Of a DNA stretch of 64,000 bases, positions 1 through 10,286 are shown one piece after another (positions within the stretch are counted from its first letter, which is position 1; every line of letters begins with the position of its first letter). Source of the DNA: Oxyruncus cristatus. Its lineage: Eukaryota > Chordata > Aves > Passeriformes > Cotingidae. The stretch covers positions 118,414 through 182,413 of the forward strand of contig VXAY01002209.1 of NCBI GenBank assembly GCA_013399855.1. The letters are read 5' to 3'. The position numbers and the translations under genes are program-made. Under the pieces are notes generated by a model that was not told where the DNA came from, did no database searches, and was given only the letters and a program-made list of their open reading frames with translations.

Positions 1-240
1 CCGGGCCCGCGGCCCCTCCGCCGGCCCTGCTGGAAGGGCCGGGCCGGGGCGAACCGGGCCGGGGGTGCTGGCGCTGCCCGGGCGGGCAGGGCTGCCGCGG
101 GTCCGGGACTGAACCGCCGCGCCCGAAGAAGGGGCTGGTTTGCTTTTGGCAGGCGACGGATGGTTTCTTGCCATCTCCTGCGCGGTGTTGCTTAAATAAA
201 TCTCTTCCTCGGCCCCCGCAACGCCGCGCCGTGCTCGGTG
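1..240 (+). promoter_or_regulatory. INSIG2: CpG-island promoter and probable non-coding exon 1 of INSIG2 (truncated at the window edge)
   Basis: The first 240 bases are very GC-rich with dense CpG, in sharp contrast to the AT-rich sequence that follows. There is no TATA box at a convincing position, which fits a broad housekeeping-type CpG-island promoter. The island runs off the left edge, so the transcription start may lie just outside. The first AUG-containing INSIG2 exon starts at 3552, so a non-coding first exon is expected here. I cannot fix its 3' end, because several weak GT sites (for example near 200 and 239) compete. In mammals the next gene upstream is CCDC93; nothing of it is visible. 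Confidence 0.65.
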
Positions 241-1951
241 TGTGTGTGCGGTGTTAGGAGTTGTGGATCTCTCCCGGTGCTCCCGGAGAGCCCTGGGGGG
301 CACTGGCTCCTGGTGATTAGGAGACAGTTAAGTGACTAAGTGTTTCCAAAACGTCTGAGGTGGTAATTTACTCGTCAGCTGTTTGTGCAACGCCAGATAC
401 CGTGTGTACGCCTTGCACGGTGTGTCGGAAGGCTTGGGCTGAATCCGTGTGCCACCGAGGAGGGAAGCGCAGCTGAGGCTCTGGCAGTGCCAAGCCTGTA
501 GCTTTCAGTGTGGTGTTACAGTTGTGAATGAGCAGTCCCAAGAGATGCAGGCTCACAGGTCGTGTTGGTTCAATATGTGATCTATTCCCATCTGAGAGGA
601 AACACTCAGTAAAAAGTCTTAAAAGGAGACATTGTCTTCTCTGTCTGCAGGCTCAGTAGCCTCCTAGTCCAGGAGCAGGAGGTGATGTTGTCTTTAGAGA
701 TCCTAATTTAATTTTCATGAAAGGTGATGATACTAAATATCTTTGCTGTGCCAGAGCTGTCCGAGGCACTGAAGAATTTGTCATGAGCGTTGGTCACCTT
801 TCTTCATTCCCCTGTTGCTCTGTGGCATGCCAGAAGGCCTCAGGGTCAGTGGAAAATCCGGAAACTGGGTTAAAACAAATAGGAATGATACGTGTAGGGT
901 GAGAAACCACCAGGTGAAAACTACTGCTAATTTAGGACCTTGAATTACTTTTTATAAACATCTACCAATGTGTACCCACTCAGGTGCCGTCGCTGTAGTC
1001 AGGCTGTTTACCTGGTAGTAACAATCTGTTGCTGGTGCCTTGTGTGACTTGCAGCTACAGTGGTTGTATAAGAGCAGCGAGTGATTTCCTTGAGTAGCAA
1101 AGTCCTCTTACATTTTGCTAAGCCTTCACAATTAAATATATATTTACTGAATGACAACTAAAAAGAAATTGGATAAATGCAGGTTTCCTTGTCTGAAACT
1201 GGTTAATGCCAGACTAAAATTGGACTTTTAGTTGATGACATTGGTGCACAAAAATAGAGGACTGAGAGATCATGCTGGAAAAACGGAATGACATTGAATG
1301 TCAGAGTAAATAACACCTGAAATGCAGGTTTGGGGCTGGTACCAGGGAACAAGGTCTTCAGTAACATGAAAGAAGAGAGACTGGAATGTAGTAATGGGTC
1401 ATGGGACATGAGCAAACCACTTTATGACTGAAAAAAAGAAACTGTGATCTTGTGTGCTGCAGAATTGCTGGTTACAGAGAGGCACAAAGGTGTGAACTTT
1501 CTTGTACGTCAGTTGTGGTCATGCATTTAAAAAAAGGGATGTGCAGATTTCAGGAAATGCCAAGAGCTGTTGGGATGGGGAAGTAAGTGGAGAGTCAAGA
1601 GTTTAACTTGTTTCCCTAGGTAAGCTAAAGCTTACAAGGGACACAACAATTTGGAAGCCACTGTTAGGCACTATATTCCTGCAGAGTTTGTAACTGGGAA
1701 CTACAGCCTCCAATGCCCTTGTATTGAAAAGACTCTGTAAATCCTGAGAATTCCTGTGATCACCTGTTGGGCAAAGCCCTCAGGGACACAGGGGAGACTC
1801 TCAGCTGAAATAGTGATGTATTTGTGATTCCGTGCTTTCTTTCCTGGAGGCTAAATGTATTATCCAAGCTACCAAGCCATGCCATCCGGAGGAGGGAAAA
1901 AAAATCTGGAGCACCTCCTTTTTGCTTGAGGGAAGTCTGTTGCAGTGCCAG

Positions 1952-1983
1952 TGCCAGCCTTGATGCAGACATCAAGGCTGGCA
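1952..1983. repeat. perfect 14-bp inverted repeat with 4-nt loop
   Basis: Left arm TGCCAGCCTTGATG (1952-1965) and right arm CATCAAGGCTGGCA (1970-1983) are exact reverse complements separated by CAGA. A direct GTGCCA doublet sits just upstream. It lies in INSIG2 intron 1. The stem alone is shorter than a typical pre-miRNA and the outer flanks pair poorly. Confidence 0.9.
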
Positions 1984-2163
1984 GTGTGAGTCAGGAAGTA
2001 GACTGAGAAGCCAGGCACCTTGGTTGTCCTCTGCCCCCGTAAGATGTGCTCATTATTACAAATAATGTGAAGAATCAGCTGTGCAGAAGAGAACCTATGT
2101 TCTCAGGAAGACACTGCTGCTGCCTTCCCAAATTGCCAGTGGGAAGCTGCGTTTGATCAGAAC

Positions 2164-2375
2164 TTTTTGTTTGTTTGTTTGTTTTGGGGGGTTTTTTTGG
2201 TTGGTTTTTTTGTTTTGTTTTGGTGGGGTTTTTTGTTTTGGTTTTTTTGTTTGTTTGTTTTGTTTTTTGTTTGGTTGGTTTTGGTTTTGGTTTTTTGTTT
2301 TGTTTTGTTTTTTGGTTGTTTTTTTCTTTTTGTGTGTTTTGTTTTTTGTTTGTGTTTGTTTGTCTGTTTTTGTTG
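2164..2375 (+). repeat. G/T-only low-complexity tract (212 bp)
   Basis: Nearly pure T and G on the + strand, built of irregular TTTG and TTTTGG units with several GGGG runs. It generates long spurious open frames rich in Phe, Cys, Gly and Val on + and Lys, Gln, Thr on -. Irregular spacing argues against a simple microsatellite and for an old low-complexity expansion or decayed retroposon tail. Confidence 0.9.
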
Positions 2376-3551
2376 CCTTTTGGGACCTTTTCGTCCCATG
2401 GAGGATGCCATGGTGTGGCATTGCGTCTTCTCTGTAGTTGCCTGGAGTATCTTAAGTAGCTTGGATGTTTTTAACTTCCCTTTCAGCCTTCAGTCAGCAA
2501 AACTGAATGCTGTGTATTCTGCCCTGCTACTGCATCTTCAGGGAGCTTCCACTGGATCTGCTGGAGTCAGGGAGGAAGGGGGATGGATGTTCTGGTTTGG
2601 CTCCCTATGTACCATAAATAAGAGTTAACAGAAGCCGCCACCAGCTGGCAGTTTCAAATTTAAAAACAATGTCAGGGCTTTTTTTCTGAAGTTCCAGGTG
2701 GCTAAGCTGTCGATCAAAATCGTTGTTATACATGAATATGGCACTGAATCCATGTATAACAAGACTCTTGATGGACAGGTTTTTTTTAAAAAAGAGTGAT
2801 TGGGATGGGAACTCTGCCATTCCTGTAGTGCCTGCAGTTACTCACGTAGGACGCTGCTGAGTGCATGGGCAGGCGGAGCTCCTTTTACCTTCACCCTCAG
2901 CTGCTTTCGTGCCTGATTACAGTTATGGTTCATAATAATATATGGCAGTTTTCACCAAAAGTGTGTTACTGCTCTGGTTTGCCAAGTTGTTTGCACTTAC
3001 CAGGGGTTACAAAGTGTGCACGCTGCAGGATTGTTGAAATTCTGACTCCATCCTGAAAATTATTTCTCAGATTTCACTTTCCAGTTGAGAAATGTTCTCT
3101 GGCCTCTCTTCAGGAAGAGAGATCTATGAACCTCTGTGGCTGACTTGGAATTAAGGGCTGTGTTTACTTGCTTCTGAATTACATAATCTCCAGTTGTTGC
3201 TTAAAGGAGAGGAGAAAAACAATTTATTGTTACTACAAAGCAAGCCTTTCTTCCATCTGATACCAGTTTCATTTCTTCCCCTTCTCACTGTGGTTTCACA
3301 TTCCTAGCTGTCCCATACCACGTGTTTCCTCCTCTGTCTCCTAATAGACAAAGCTATTTGTAAAACCTGTTTTCTTTGTAAGTTGTTTTTGCAGCTGTAG
3401 TTGTTTCTGCTCTCAAATGACTAATTGCCTCCTCAGAAAATTCAGAAAATAATACAGTAAACATTTTTTAACCCAATCTCCAAATAATTTAAGGGAAATA
3501 TAATTAATGTTTCTTATATCTGCATTTTCACCCTTTTTTATTATTTTTCAG

Positions 3552-3648
3552 GGTTTGGGTGTCTCCTAATTGAAGAGAGTCAAAATACCAATTGCAAGTG
3601 AATCCTCCTCAGTCAGCCCGTTGGATGCCTCTGTAAACATAAGAAGTC
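3552..3648 (+). other. INSIG2: INSIG2 exon 2, 5' UTR part
   Basis: The exon starts after the acceptor TTTTTCAG at 3544-3551 and runs 97 nt to the start codon. It contains an upstream AUG at 3625. This boundary is predicted from the splice signal only. Confidence 0.7.
3625..3636 (+). promoter_or_regulatory. minimal upstream ORF (Met-Pro-Leu-stop) in the INSIG2 leader
   Basis: ATG CCT CTG TAA lies 12 nt before the main start codon. Its context has G at -1 and T at -3, which is weak, so most ribosomes would probably scan past it, while reinitiation over 12 nt would be inefficient. It could modestly reduce INSIG2 translation. Confidence 0.6.
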
Positions 3649-3892
3649 ATGGCAGAAAATGATGCAATACCAACCTTACCAAAAAAGTGTGGCCCATATA
3701 TTTCATCTGTAACCAGTCGTGGCATGAATTTGGTAATTCGTGGTATAGTGCTGTTTTTTATTGGCGTATTTCTTGCGTTAGTATTAAACTTGCTTCAGAT
3801 CCAGAGAAACGTTACTCTCTTCCCCCCTGACGTGATCACAAGCATCTTCTCCTCAGCTTGGTGGGTACCACCGTGCTGTGGCACAGCATCAG
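3649..3892 (+). CDS. INSIG2: Insulin-induced gene 2 protein, coding exon 2 (residues 1-81)
   Basis: INSIG2 is a polytopic ER membrane protein. With bound oxysterol it retains SCAP-SREBP in the ER, blocking SREBP processing, and it also recruits ubiquitin ligase to HMG-CoA reductase. The five coding exons (3649-3892, 6743-6867, 9108-9274, 9684-9783, 10245-10286) join in frame into 225 residues, the usual vertebrate length. This exon gives the cytosolic N-terminus with the family signature [10 protein letters not shown], transmembrane segment 1 (about residues 27-50) and the start of segment 2 (WWVPPCCG). The start has a good context (G at -3, G at +4) and is the only in-frame Met before the conserved block. 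The donor AG|GTAAGT is strong and leaves phase 1. Open reading past 3892 is intronic. INSIG1 is the paralog; the short N-terminus and 225-residue length favour INSIG2. Confidence 0.97.
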
Positions 3893-6742
3893 GTAAGTTC
3901 AGTAGTGTGTGTGCCTGGCATGGAGATCAAAAAGGGGAGAGGGAGGTAGATAGTCACACAAAAACTAGATGAGAGGCGGAGAAGATACAAATTTCTCTTC
4001 CATTGTCACTGCCCCCTTTGAGCTGTTACTATCCTTTCTGATCTCTCTGTGTGTACACAAATATGCATGTATCCAGAAATTGTTCTTGTCTTAGAAGACA
4101 AGTCTGCTAACTTGTCTTACTGTACTATTGTTAGCACAGCACTTCTGCTTTTTTTGCTGAGGTAGAGTGCAAGTTCAACAGACTTGAGAAGCTGGTACCA
4201 CATGTAACTGGGAGGCTGAGTTACAGGAGTGTGCTCTCAGACAACCCTTGAAAGTACTCTAGCAGCGTCAGACTGTGCAGCACACGGTGCCTTGTTTGAG
4301 CACAGTAAACCACCCTGAGAAATACTCTGTTTTGTGGTCCAGCTTTCCATTTGTTCCTCGTTCCAGCTGGAGGTATGGCTTTAGCTCTGTGGAGCTGGGA
4401 GCCCTGATTTGTCTCCAGAGCTGAGGGCAGGCAGGCAGCTCATAGTTGTAGAGGCACAGTGCAGAACAGAGCACCTCAGATGATGTGAACATGCTCCATT
4501 TCTCCCATGACCACATAGGGAGTTGAGGCTTTTTTGTGTTTAGCTAGTTTAAGTGAGATGTATGTCCACTGTAGGTAGTAAGAAATATCCCTTTTCCCTC
4601 TTCTTTCAACTATCAAGGCATATTCCATGTTACAAGCATGATAGGATTAGACTTGCTACTTGGCTCTGAAAATCGCTGATCCTGTGGGTTAGTTTCACGC
4701 TTTACTAAGGGAATATTCCTAGCAGCCATTCTGCCTTGGTGAAACTGTTAGTTGCAGGCAATATCTTCCTAGAGGTCAGTTGTAATAAGATTGAGAAACT
4801 CGTGATTCTGGGTGGTAATGTTTTCAAGATGTCATCACTGTTTTGGTAATGGTAATATTTAAGCCTGGTTTTTTTCTAGCTTTTTTTTTTTGTACCTTCT
4901 TGAAATACTACACCCCAGATGTCATAGAGGAGCTTAATTTGAAAGGAAACCCTCCAACCAGCTTGCTGAATACGTCAGTTGTGTTCTCTAGTGGAAATGC
5001 ATTTGGCATATTATGGTTGCAGTTAGTTACCTGTCTTACCTGCTGGTTGTTCTTTTACTGTTGTCTTGCCAAGATGGTTGATGAGGGTTTGGTTCATATC
5101 CTGCATTTGCTGCATTTTTCTTTCATGCTTTAAACTGATTGTCGTGACAAATATTTCTAGTAAAGGTTTGATCTTTTATATGTATGGAGTAATGGGGGTA
5201 GCAATGTCAGAATACCAGCTTGCAGCAGCAGCAGTGCGCAAGGTTTGCAGTGTTTACTGCAGTGTTTGCACCAAAAGCTGTTTGCATCAGGCTGCACCTT
5301 GTGCTCTCTTGGGTCATCTGAGGACACTGCAGCTGCGAGTGGGAACTTGTGAAGGGTAGGTCTTGCCAGCATTTGACAAGAAACTCCTGGTCCTCCCTGG
5401 ATCTGATGGGTTGGTGGTTTTGATGGAATGACTGGATATGGCTTGTAAACTGTAGTCAGTCACTTGCTAGGCAGTTGCACTACTTGATTTTAAGCCACCT
5501 GATTTAAAGATATTACAGCCTTAATTGGCTTTTCCCAGCAGGAGTCACCCCTGTTGAGGTGTTCAGGTTCTTTCTTTTTCATTATCAGTTTTCTCCATTT
5601 TCTTCCCTTATCTTCTCTGCTAGCATACATACAGGGAACCTCTGTGGTAAATGCTGATAATTCACCCATTTTCTTACCATTTGTACTTGCACAGCCTTCC
5701 TGGAATTGGCGTGAATGCTTCTCTGCAGTATGGTTTATTATTATGAACAGAATAAAGGTATTTTGCATATTTATAATCAGTGGTGATCGAGGCTGCATTC
5801 AGAGAAGTCCTTTCATCCATCACCGTTATTAGTCATGAGTTTGGCCCAAGGCCTTTGGCAAGGAAATTGCTCAGGGAGGTTTTTTTTTCCGTTCCAGCTT
5901 TACCGATGATTTATTTTCCCGAATCCTGGAGATCAGTTTCCTCTGTTGCAGAATAAAGAGCATTTGTGATGTTACCCCCAGCAGTGTGCTGGACTGAGAG
6001 CACTGGAGTCTGCACTGATGGCTCAGGCTCTGCCACACTCCTGCCACACCAGTGTAACATTATGCACCATTGTTACTCCTCAGTGGTAACAGTCTTTTTA
6101 GCTGCAGTTGCAGTAGAGAACACATTTATGGAGAAATATGGAAAGAGCATCGCCGTTCCCTGGGGCTGGAAGCCCTGTTTGTTTTCTGCATTCAACAGCT
6201 GCCATAGGCTCTTGGCTTTCTCTTTTCTGGGTGAGCTTGATAGTGAGAACTGAAAAAGAGAAAAACATTATCCAAAAAAAACCTGCTTGTAACAACAACA
6301 AAAGAAAAAACAAAATACCACACTCTGCCCGTACTGTGGTGTGTTTGTTTTGCAGTTATTTAAACATGTATGTTTGATATGTGGGGCTTTCAAAAGTGCC
6401 ACCCTGCAGGTTATCACTGTTCCTCCTGAATTGCAGTGCAGACTTTGGTGTGAGGGAGAGGTCTGCCATCCTCTGCCCCTAGTTTAAATTGTCTCTGTTT
6501 TGCTTCTTCTGCCAGGTCACTGCTGCAGTGGTTGAAGATGCTGCTGAAGTTTTACAGGGCTTTTTTGAATAATGAAATTCTTTGAAATTGCTCTTTGTTT
6601 ACAGTGTATGTTTTTGTGCTGTTTATCCTTACAGGTCTGTTTTAGTAGTGGTTGTAATTGTCGAAGTCCAGATAGTCTTTATTTTAGTTAAATGTTGCCA
6701 GTGCTTTAACTTCTGGGCCTTTTTTCTTTCCTGTCTCCACAG
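3893..6742 (+). other. INSIG2: INSIG2 intron 2
   Basis: The intron is bounded by GTAAGT at 3893 and by a pyrimidine-rich acceptor ending AG at 6741-6742. It is AT-rich, with an A-rich low-complexity patch near 6250-6320. I see no coding exon and no recognisable transposable element. Confidence 0.9.
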
Positions 6743-6867
6743 CTGTGATTGGGTTATTGTACCCCTGCATGGACAGACATCTGGGAGAGCCACATAAGTT
6801 CAAGAGAGAATGGTCCAGTGTAATGCGATGTGTAGCAGTCTTTGTGGGAATAAATCATGCCAGCGCT
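6743..6867 (+). CDS. INSIG2: INSIG2 coding exon 3 (residues 82-123)
   Basis: This 125-nt exon completes a split Ala codon (G from exon 2 plus CT) and ends in phase 0 on Ala123. It encodes the rest of transmembrane segment 2, the loop with the conserved stretch [16 protein letters not shown], and most of segment 3 (about residues 107-120). The acceptor CTGTCTCCACAG is strong. The donor GCT|GTATCC is weak after the invariant GT. Because 125 is not a multiple of three, skipping this exon would shift the frame. Residue 91 is Met (ATG); from memory mammals have Ile here, a conservative change. Confidence 0.96.
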
Positions 6868-9107
6868 GTATCCTATGTTCAGATGAAATTGGTGATAACT
6901 AATGGGTTTCCATGAAAAAAACCCTCACACAGTCAGTCACGTGAATTGTTAGTAAAGATATAACATGCAGAGTTTTCGCAAGGGACATGCAGAATATGTG
7001 TTAGCATCACACTGTTGTAGCAGTGTTGGAGGTGGTAAGTCTCAAGTCTTTTTGCTCTGACTTAGTCTTTGTTTTCTTTGAATAATTAAAGTAAGTGCAG
7101 GAAAATATTCAGGTGGTAGGTATTACAGAAAAGTGCTTTAAGATGTTCCAAGTTAAGTCCTTTTAGCACCACAGTAAGAGGTTGAATCCCAGTCTTGAGG
7201 TCATCAGCAAAGCACATGCACTTTGCAAAGAATGGGGAAAACTCCGACCAGGAATACCCAGGACTATACAACACAAGGAAGCGTTGTTACCCCATTCTGC
7301 AAATGATGCCTTCTTTGATGCCAAGGGAGTAGTTCTCATTCCTGTGGTTGTTCAGTAAGAGCAATTACAAGTCAGTCAGCACACTTTAGTACATTATACT
7401 CCTCCTAATTGTGTAGCTGCTCAGATACATTCTGGCACAAGTGAGCTCAAAGGTGTCCCCTCTGAAGCAGCTGAGGACCTGCTGGGTGACAGTGCTTTTC
7501 TCATGGACTGGTGGACCTTACTGGCAGTGCTGAGAGGTTTTGTGTAGTCATGCCTAGTGTGTGCTCTGAAAGCTAAAACCAGTATCTGTTTGTGAAAATT
7601 GGGGTCTTGTAATCAGAAAGGAAGTTGATCATCTCTCAGATGCTGGTCTCCATCAGTGTCAGCTCCAGCATATTTAACAAAAATGGTGCTAAGAAATGCT
7701 GACCACCTGCTACTGAATCTCCTCATTCTCAGGCAAAGAGGGCAAGTTAAGTGAAAGATGGGAGAGCAGGCTGAGTTCCCACGGAGGTGGCTTGGCCCTC
7801 AGATGGGTTTTGTTGTTGTTTGGTGCTGTTCCCACCCACTGCTCTCCGGAATGGCCGGATGAGCTGGAGCTGCCAAGGCTCCGAGTCACTCTGGCTGGCC
7901 CTTGCAAGCCTTGCTTTCCTTGCCAAAGATGGACTAGTCTGATGCTGTGATTCTCACTGACTTGGCCTCCACCTGTTGGGTGAGTACGTGCAACTTTGCT
8001 GCTCTTAAGAAATACAAGAGAGTTGGTACCACCTCTCTGCTTGGGTCTGATTATTTACAGCAAACCTTCTGCAGTTCTGTAACAGCTGTTACCCATATTC
8101 CAGGACATCAGCAATGTACTGTCTGCATTTCCTCCTTGACAGCTCTCCAGTCTGCTTTCTCTTCAACTATTGCCAGTTTTGCACGTTGCCATGTTTGGTG
8201 AGGGTTTTGGTCTTGTTTGACACTTTTTCTGATGCTATTGATTTTTATCCTGCAATTATTCCAGTTAGTCAAGCTTCTTTCTCATTTCCTATAGGTCTCT
8301 CTCCAGATTTTTGTGTGAAAATAGAGCAGTGTTTTTCATATTGTCATCCCATAAATTTGCTTTCAGGCTTATGAAACTGAAACTTAACAGCCTCCTTTTT
8401 AATTATCTGTTTTGGACAGGAGTAGAGAGGATGGGTTAGTGTTTCCAAAACATTTTGAAGGATGTGAAACGCTACAAAGATATCTGGAATGACTTTATGT
8501 TTCTGTCACAGAGCTGACAAAACTGACTTTCTATGTTGATTTACGTGAAGGCTTTCCAGTAATATTTACATTTTGTTTTATAGAAAACAACATTTTAATG
8601 TTGAGCTTTATGTAGAATGTTATTTCAATTAAACAAATGGCAATTACTTAAGAGTGATAAATACCTTTTTTTGGTAAATCCCTGTCACTTGGAGAAGTCT
8701 AATGCTGGATTTAAGTTTTCATATCTAGTGTAATAAAGGACGAGGTGAGGATGAGATGTCCTTACTCTTAACAGTAACACGTTCATTGTGTGTCTTTATA
8801 AAATGCTTGCGTCATATAAAATGCACCTGCATACAGGTCTGGTAGGTGTAGAGTATCTTTGCCCTTGTACAGGGCCCAAACCCTAAAATTTGAAGAAGTG
8901 TCATAAGTTTTTAATTTCCTGGTATATTGACAACTTTTACAAGACTTATTTCCTCACACCTGTAGCTGTGTGAGAGCTGACACAGGCAATGCTGTATTTT
9001 TTTAACGGTATTTTTTCTGTTGTTTCAAAATACGATAAACAGAATGAAAAAAATTGCCTTACACTTGTATATGGTATTTCCAAACTTATCCTTAACAACC
9101 AGCGCAG
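6868..9107 (+). other. INSIG2: INSIG2 intron 3
   Basis: The intron runs from the weak donor GTATCC at 6868 to a tandem acceptor at 9106-9107. It is AT-rich, with no coding exon and no clear interspersed repeat that I can recognise. Confidence 0.9.
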
Positions 9108-9274
9108 AAGGTGGATTTTGCCAACAATATCCAGCTGTCTCTCACATTAGCAGCCCTGTCGATTGGACTGTGGTGGACATTTGATCGATCACGGAGTGGC
9201 TTTGGTCTTGGAGTGGGAATTGCTTTCCTGGCCACGTTGGTATCACAGCTTCTTGTCTACAATGGAGTTTATCA
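9108..9274 (+). CDS. INSIG2: INSIG2 coding exon 4 (residues 124-178 plus part of 179)
   Basis: This 167-nt exon starts in phase 0 with Lys124 and ends two bases into the Gln179 codon. It encodes transmembrane segments 4 and 5 and the functional core. Gln132 (in NNIQLSL) is the residue implicated in 25-hydroxycholesterol binding in human INSIG2. Asp149 (in [10 protein letters not shown]) is the conserved residue needed for binding SCAP and HMG-CoA reductase. Both are present, so the protein should be functional. The donor CA|GTAAGT is strong. The acceptor reads CAGAAG, a tandem NAGNAG that could remove Lys124 alone. Confidence 0.97.
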
Positions 9275-9683
9275 GTAAGTATTTGCTCTCTTAAGGTTAA
9301 ATTATAGTGTTCTGAACCTGTAACATAGAATAACTGAAAGGGTGTGATTTGACATGATTTCCAAAGCTGTTAGCACCTGATTTTGAGCATAGCATAAATT
9401 GGACTGTTTATTAGAGCTGTTATGTGTTTGAGAAATCTAGTTGGAAGTTGCTAATTGAAATAAAATTGGTACCTTACCAATAATGTAACATGCTTTTTTT
9501 CAGTTGAGTAGATGCAGCTATAATCAATAAGAAGCCTCCTTTGTTGTTTTCTGCAAGTAATTAGATTTCTACAATACGTATCTTTTTGAGTTGCTATGTC
9601 CTAATATCTGTGAATTTGCCTTGTGGTTGGAGGACTCTCTGTATTGCACAATGTTGAGCTCATAAATGTGTGTTCTTTTCCAG
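9275..9683 (+). other. INSIG2: INSIG2 intron 4
   Basis: A short 409-bp AT-rich intron from GTAAGT at 9275 to TTTTCCAG at 9676-9683. It contains an internal AATAAA near 9461, which could serve intronic polyadenylation in principle. Nothing else stands out. Confidence 0.92.
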
Positions 9684-9783
9684 ATACACATCTCCAGATT
9701 TCCTCTATGTTCGTTCCTGGTTGCCATGTATATTTTTTGCTGGTGGAATAACTATGGGCAATATTGGCAGGCAGCTGGCAATG
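9684..9783 (+). CDS. INSIG2: INSIG2 coding exon 5 (residues 179-212)
   Basis: This 100-nt exon completes Gln179 (CA plus A) and ends in phase 0 after Met212. It encodes the conserved block [15 protein letters not shown] and transmembrane segment 6 (about residues 189-208, [18 protein letters not shown]). The donor ATG|GTGAGT is strong. The reading frame continues open into the intron to 9909, but that extension has no family resemblance. Confidence 0.97.
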
Positions 9784-10244
9784 GTGAGTGTGGAGGGGAG
9801 GGTTGATTGCCTTTCTAGTAAAAGTCTAAATGTCCATGCCAGTTCTTCCTCCATATATACCAACCAGCTATTTGACTTCATGGGTGTGCAGCATGGTAGA
9901 AATCAGTAATCAGTGCTTGTGCTGTTGCTCAGAGCACAGCCCATGCTTTGCTCTGCACACTCTGTTACATACTTTTAGGTCCTGAAAGGACAAGGAGCTA
10001 AATAAGAGCTCCTGTGTTTGGGGAAAAGTCAGGCCATCCCCCAGATCTGACCTGTTCTATCTGCTGCTCAGAGAGACAGAAATTGCAACCACCAGCGTGT
10101 GCATAGAACCTGGAGAGACCAAACTTACGTGGATGAAGTTTAAGAAGAGCAGTTTTATTACCCATTTTGTAGAAAAGTCACTCTCACAAGTCTCTTTCAC
10201 GAGTTATGTAAATTGATGTTGTTTTGTCAACTTCTGTTTTTCAG
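9784..10244 (+). other. INSIG2: INSIG2 intron 5
   Basis: A 461-bp intron from GTGAGT at 9784 to the acceptor CTGTTTTTCAG ending at 10244. I see no repeat or exon. If it were retained, the protein would gain an unrelated tail and lose the C-terminal Cys215. Confidence 0.92.
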
Positions 10245-10286
10245 TATGAATGCAAAGTCATTGCAGAGAAGTCTCACGAGGACTGA
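10245..10286 (+). CDS. INSIG2: INSIG2 terminal coding exon (residues 213-225 and stop)
   Basis: Thirteen codons and TGA encode the cytosolic tail YECKVIAEKSHED. Cys215 is the cysteine reported as a ubiquitination site in mammalian INSIG2. The last five residues fit a K-x-H-x-x pattern resembling COPI retrieval signals, which would suit an ER resident protein; that role is inference. Mammals, from memory, end in SHQE, so the Asp at the end is a lineage difference. The acceptor is strong and the total length of 225 residues matches the family. Confidence 0.97.
   Translation, partial: YECKVIAEKSHED

Larger units (their letters stand above)
241..3551 (+). other. INSIG2: INSIG2 intron 1 (5' boundary approximate)
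   Basis: This stretch separates the CpG island from the acceptor at 3550-3551, which is preceded by a strong pyrimidine tract. I see no convincing coding exon. It contains a perfect 14-bp inverted repeat at 1952-1983 and a long G/T-rich tract at 2164-2375. Open frames across the tract are low-complexity artefacts. A tissue-specific alternative first exon could sit here, as described for mouse Insig2, but nothing in the sequence identifies one. Confidence 0.6.

Noticed and set aside
2081..2628. Long open frames on both strands across the G/T tract
   Set aside because: They are composed of low-complexity residues produced by the simple sequence and have no domain.
3893..3972. Continuation of the INSIG2 frame past residue 81
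   Set aside because: The strong donor at 3893 and the in-frame match at 6743 show this is intron.
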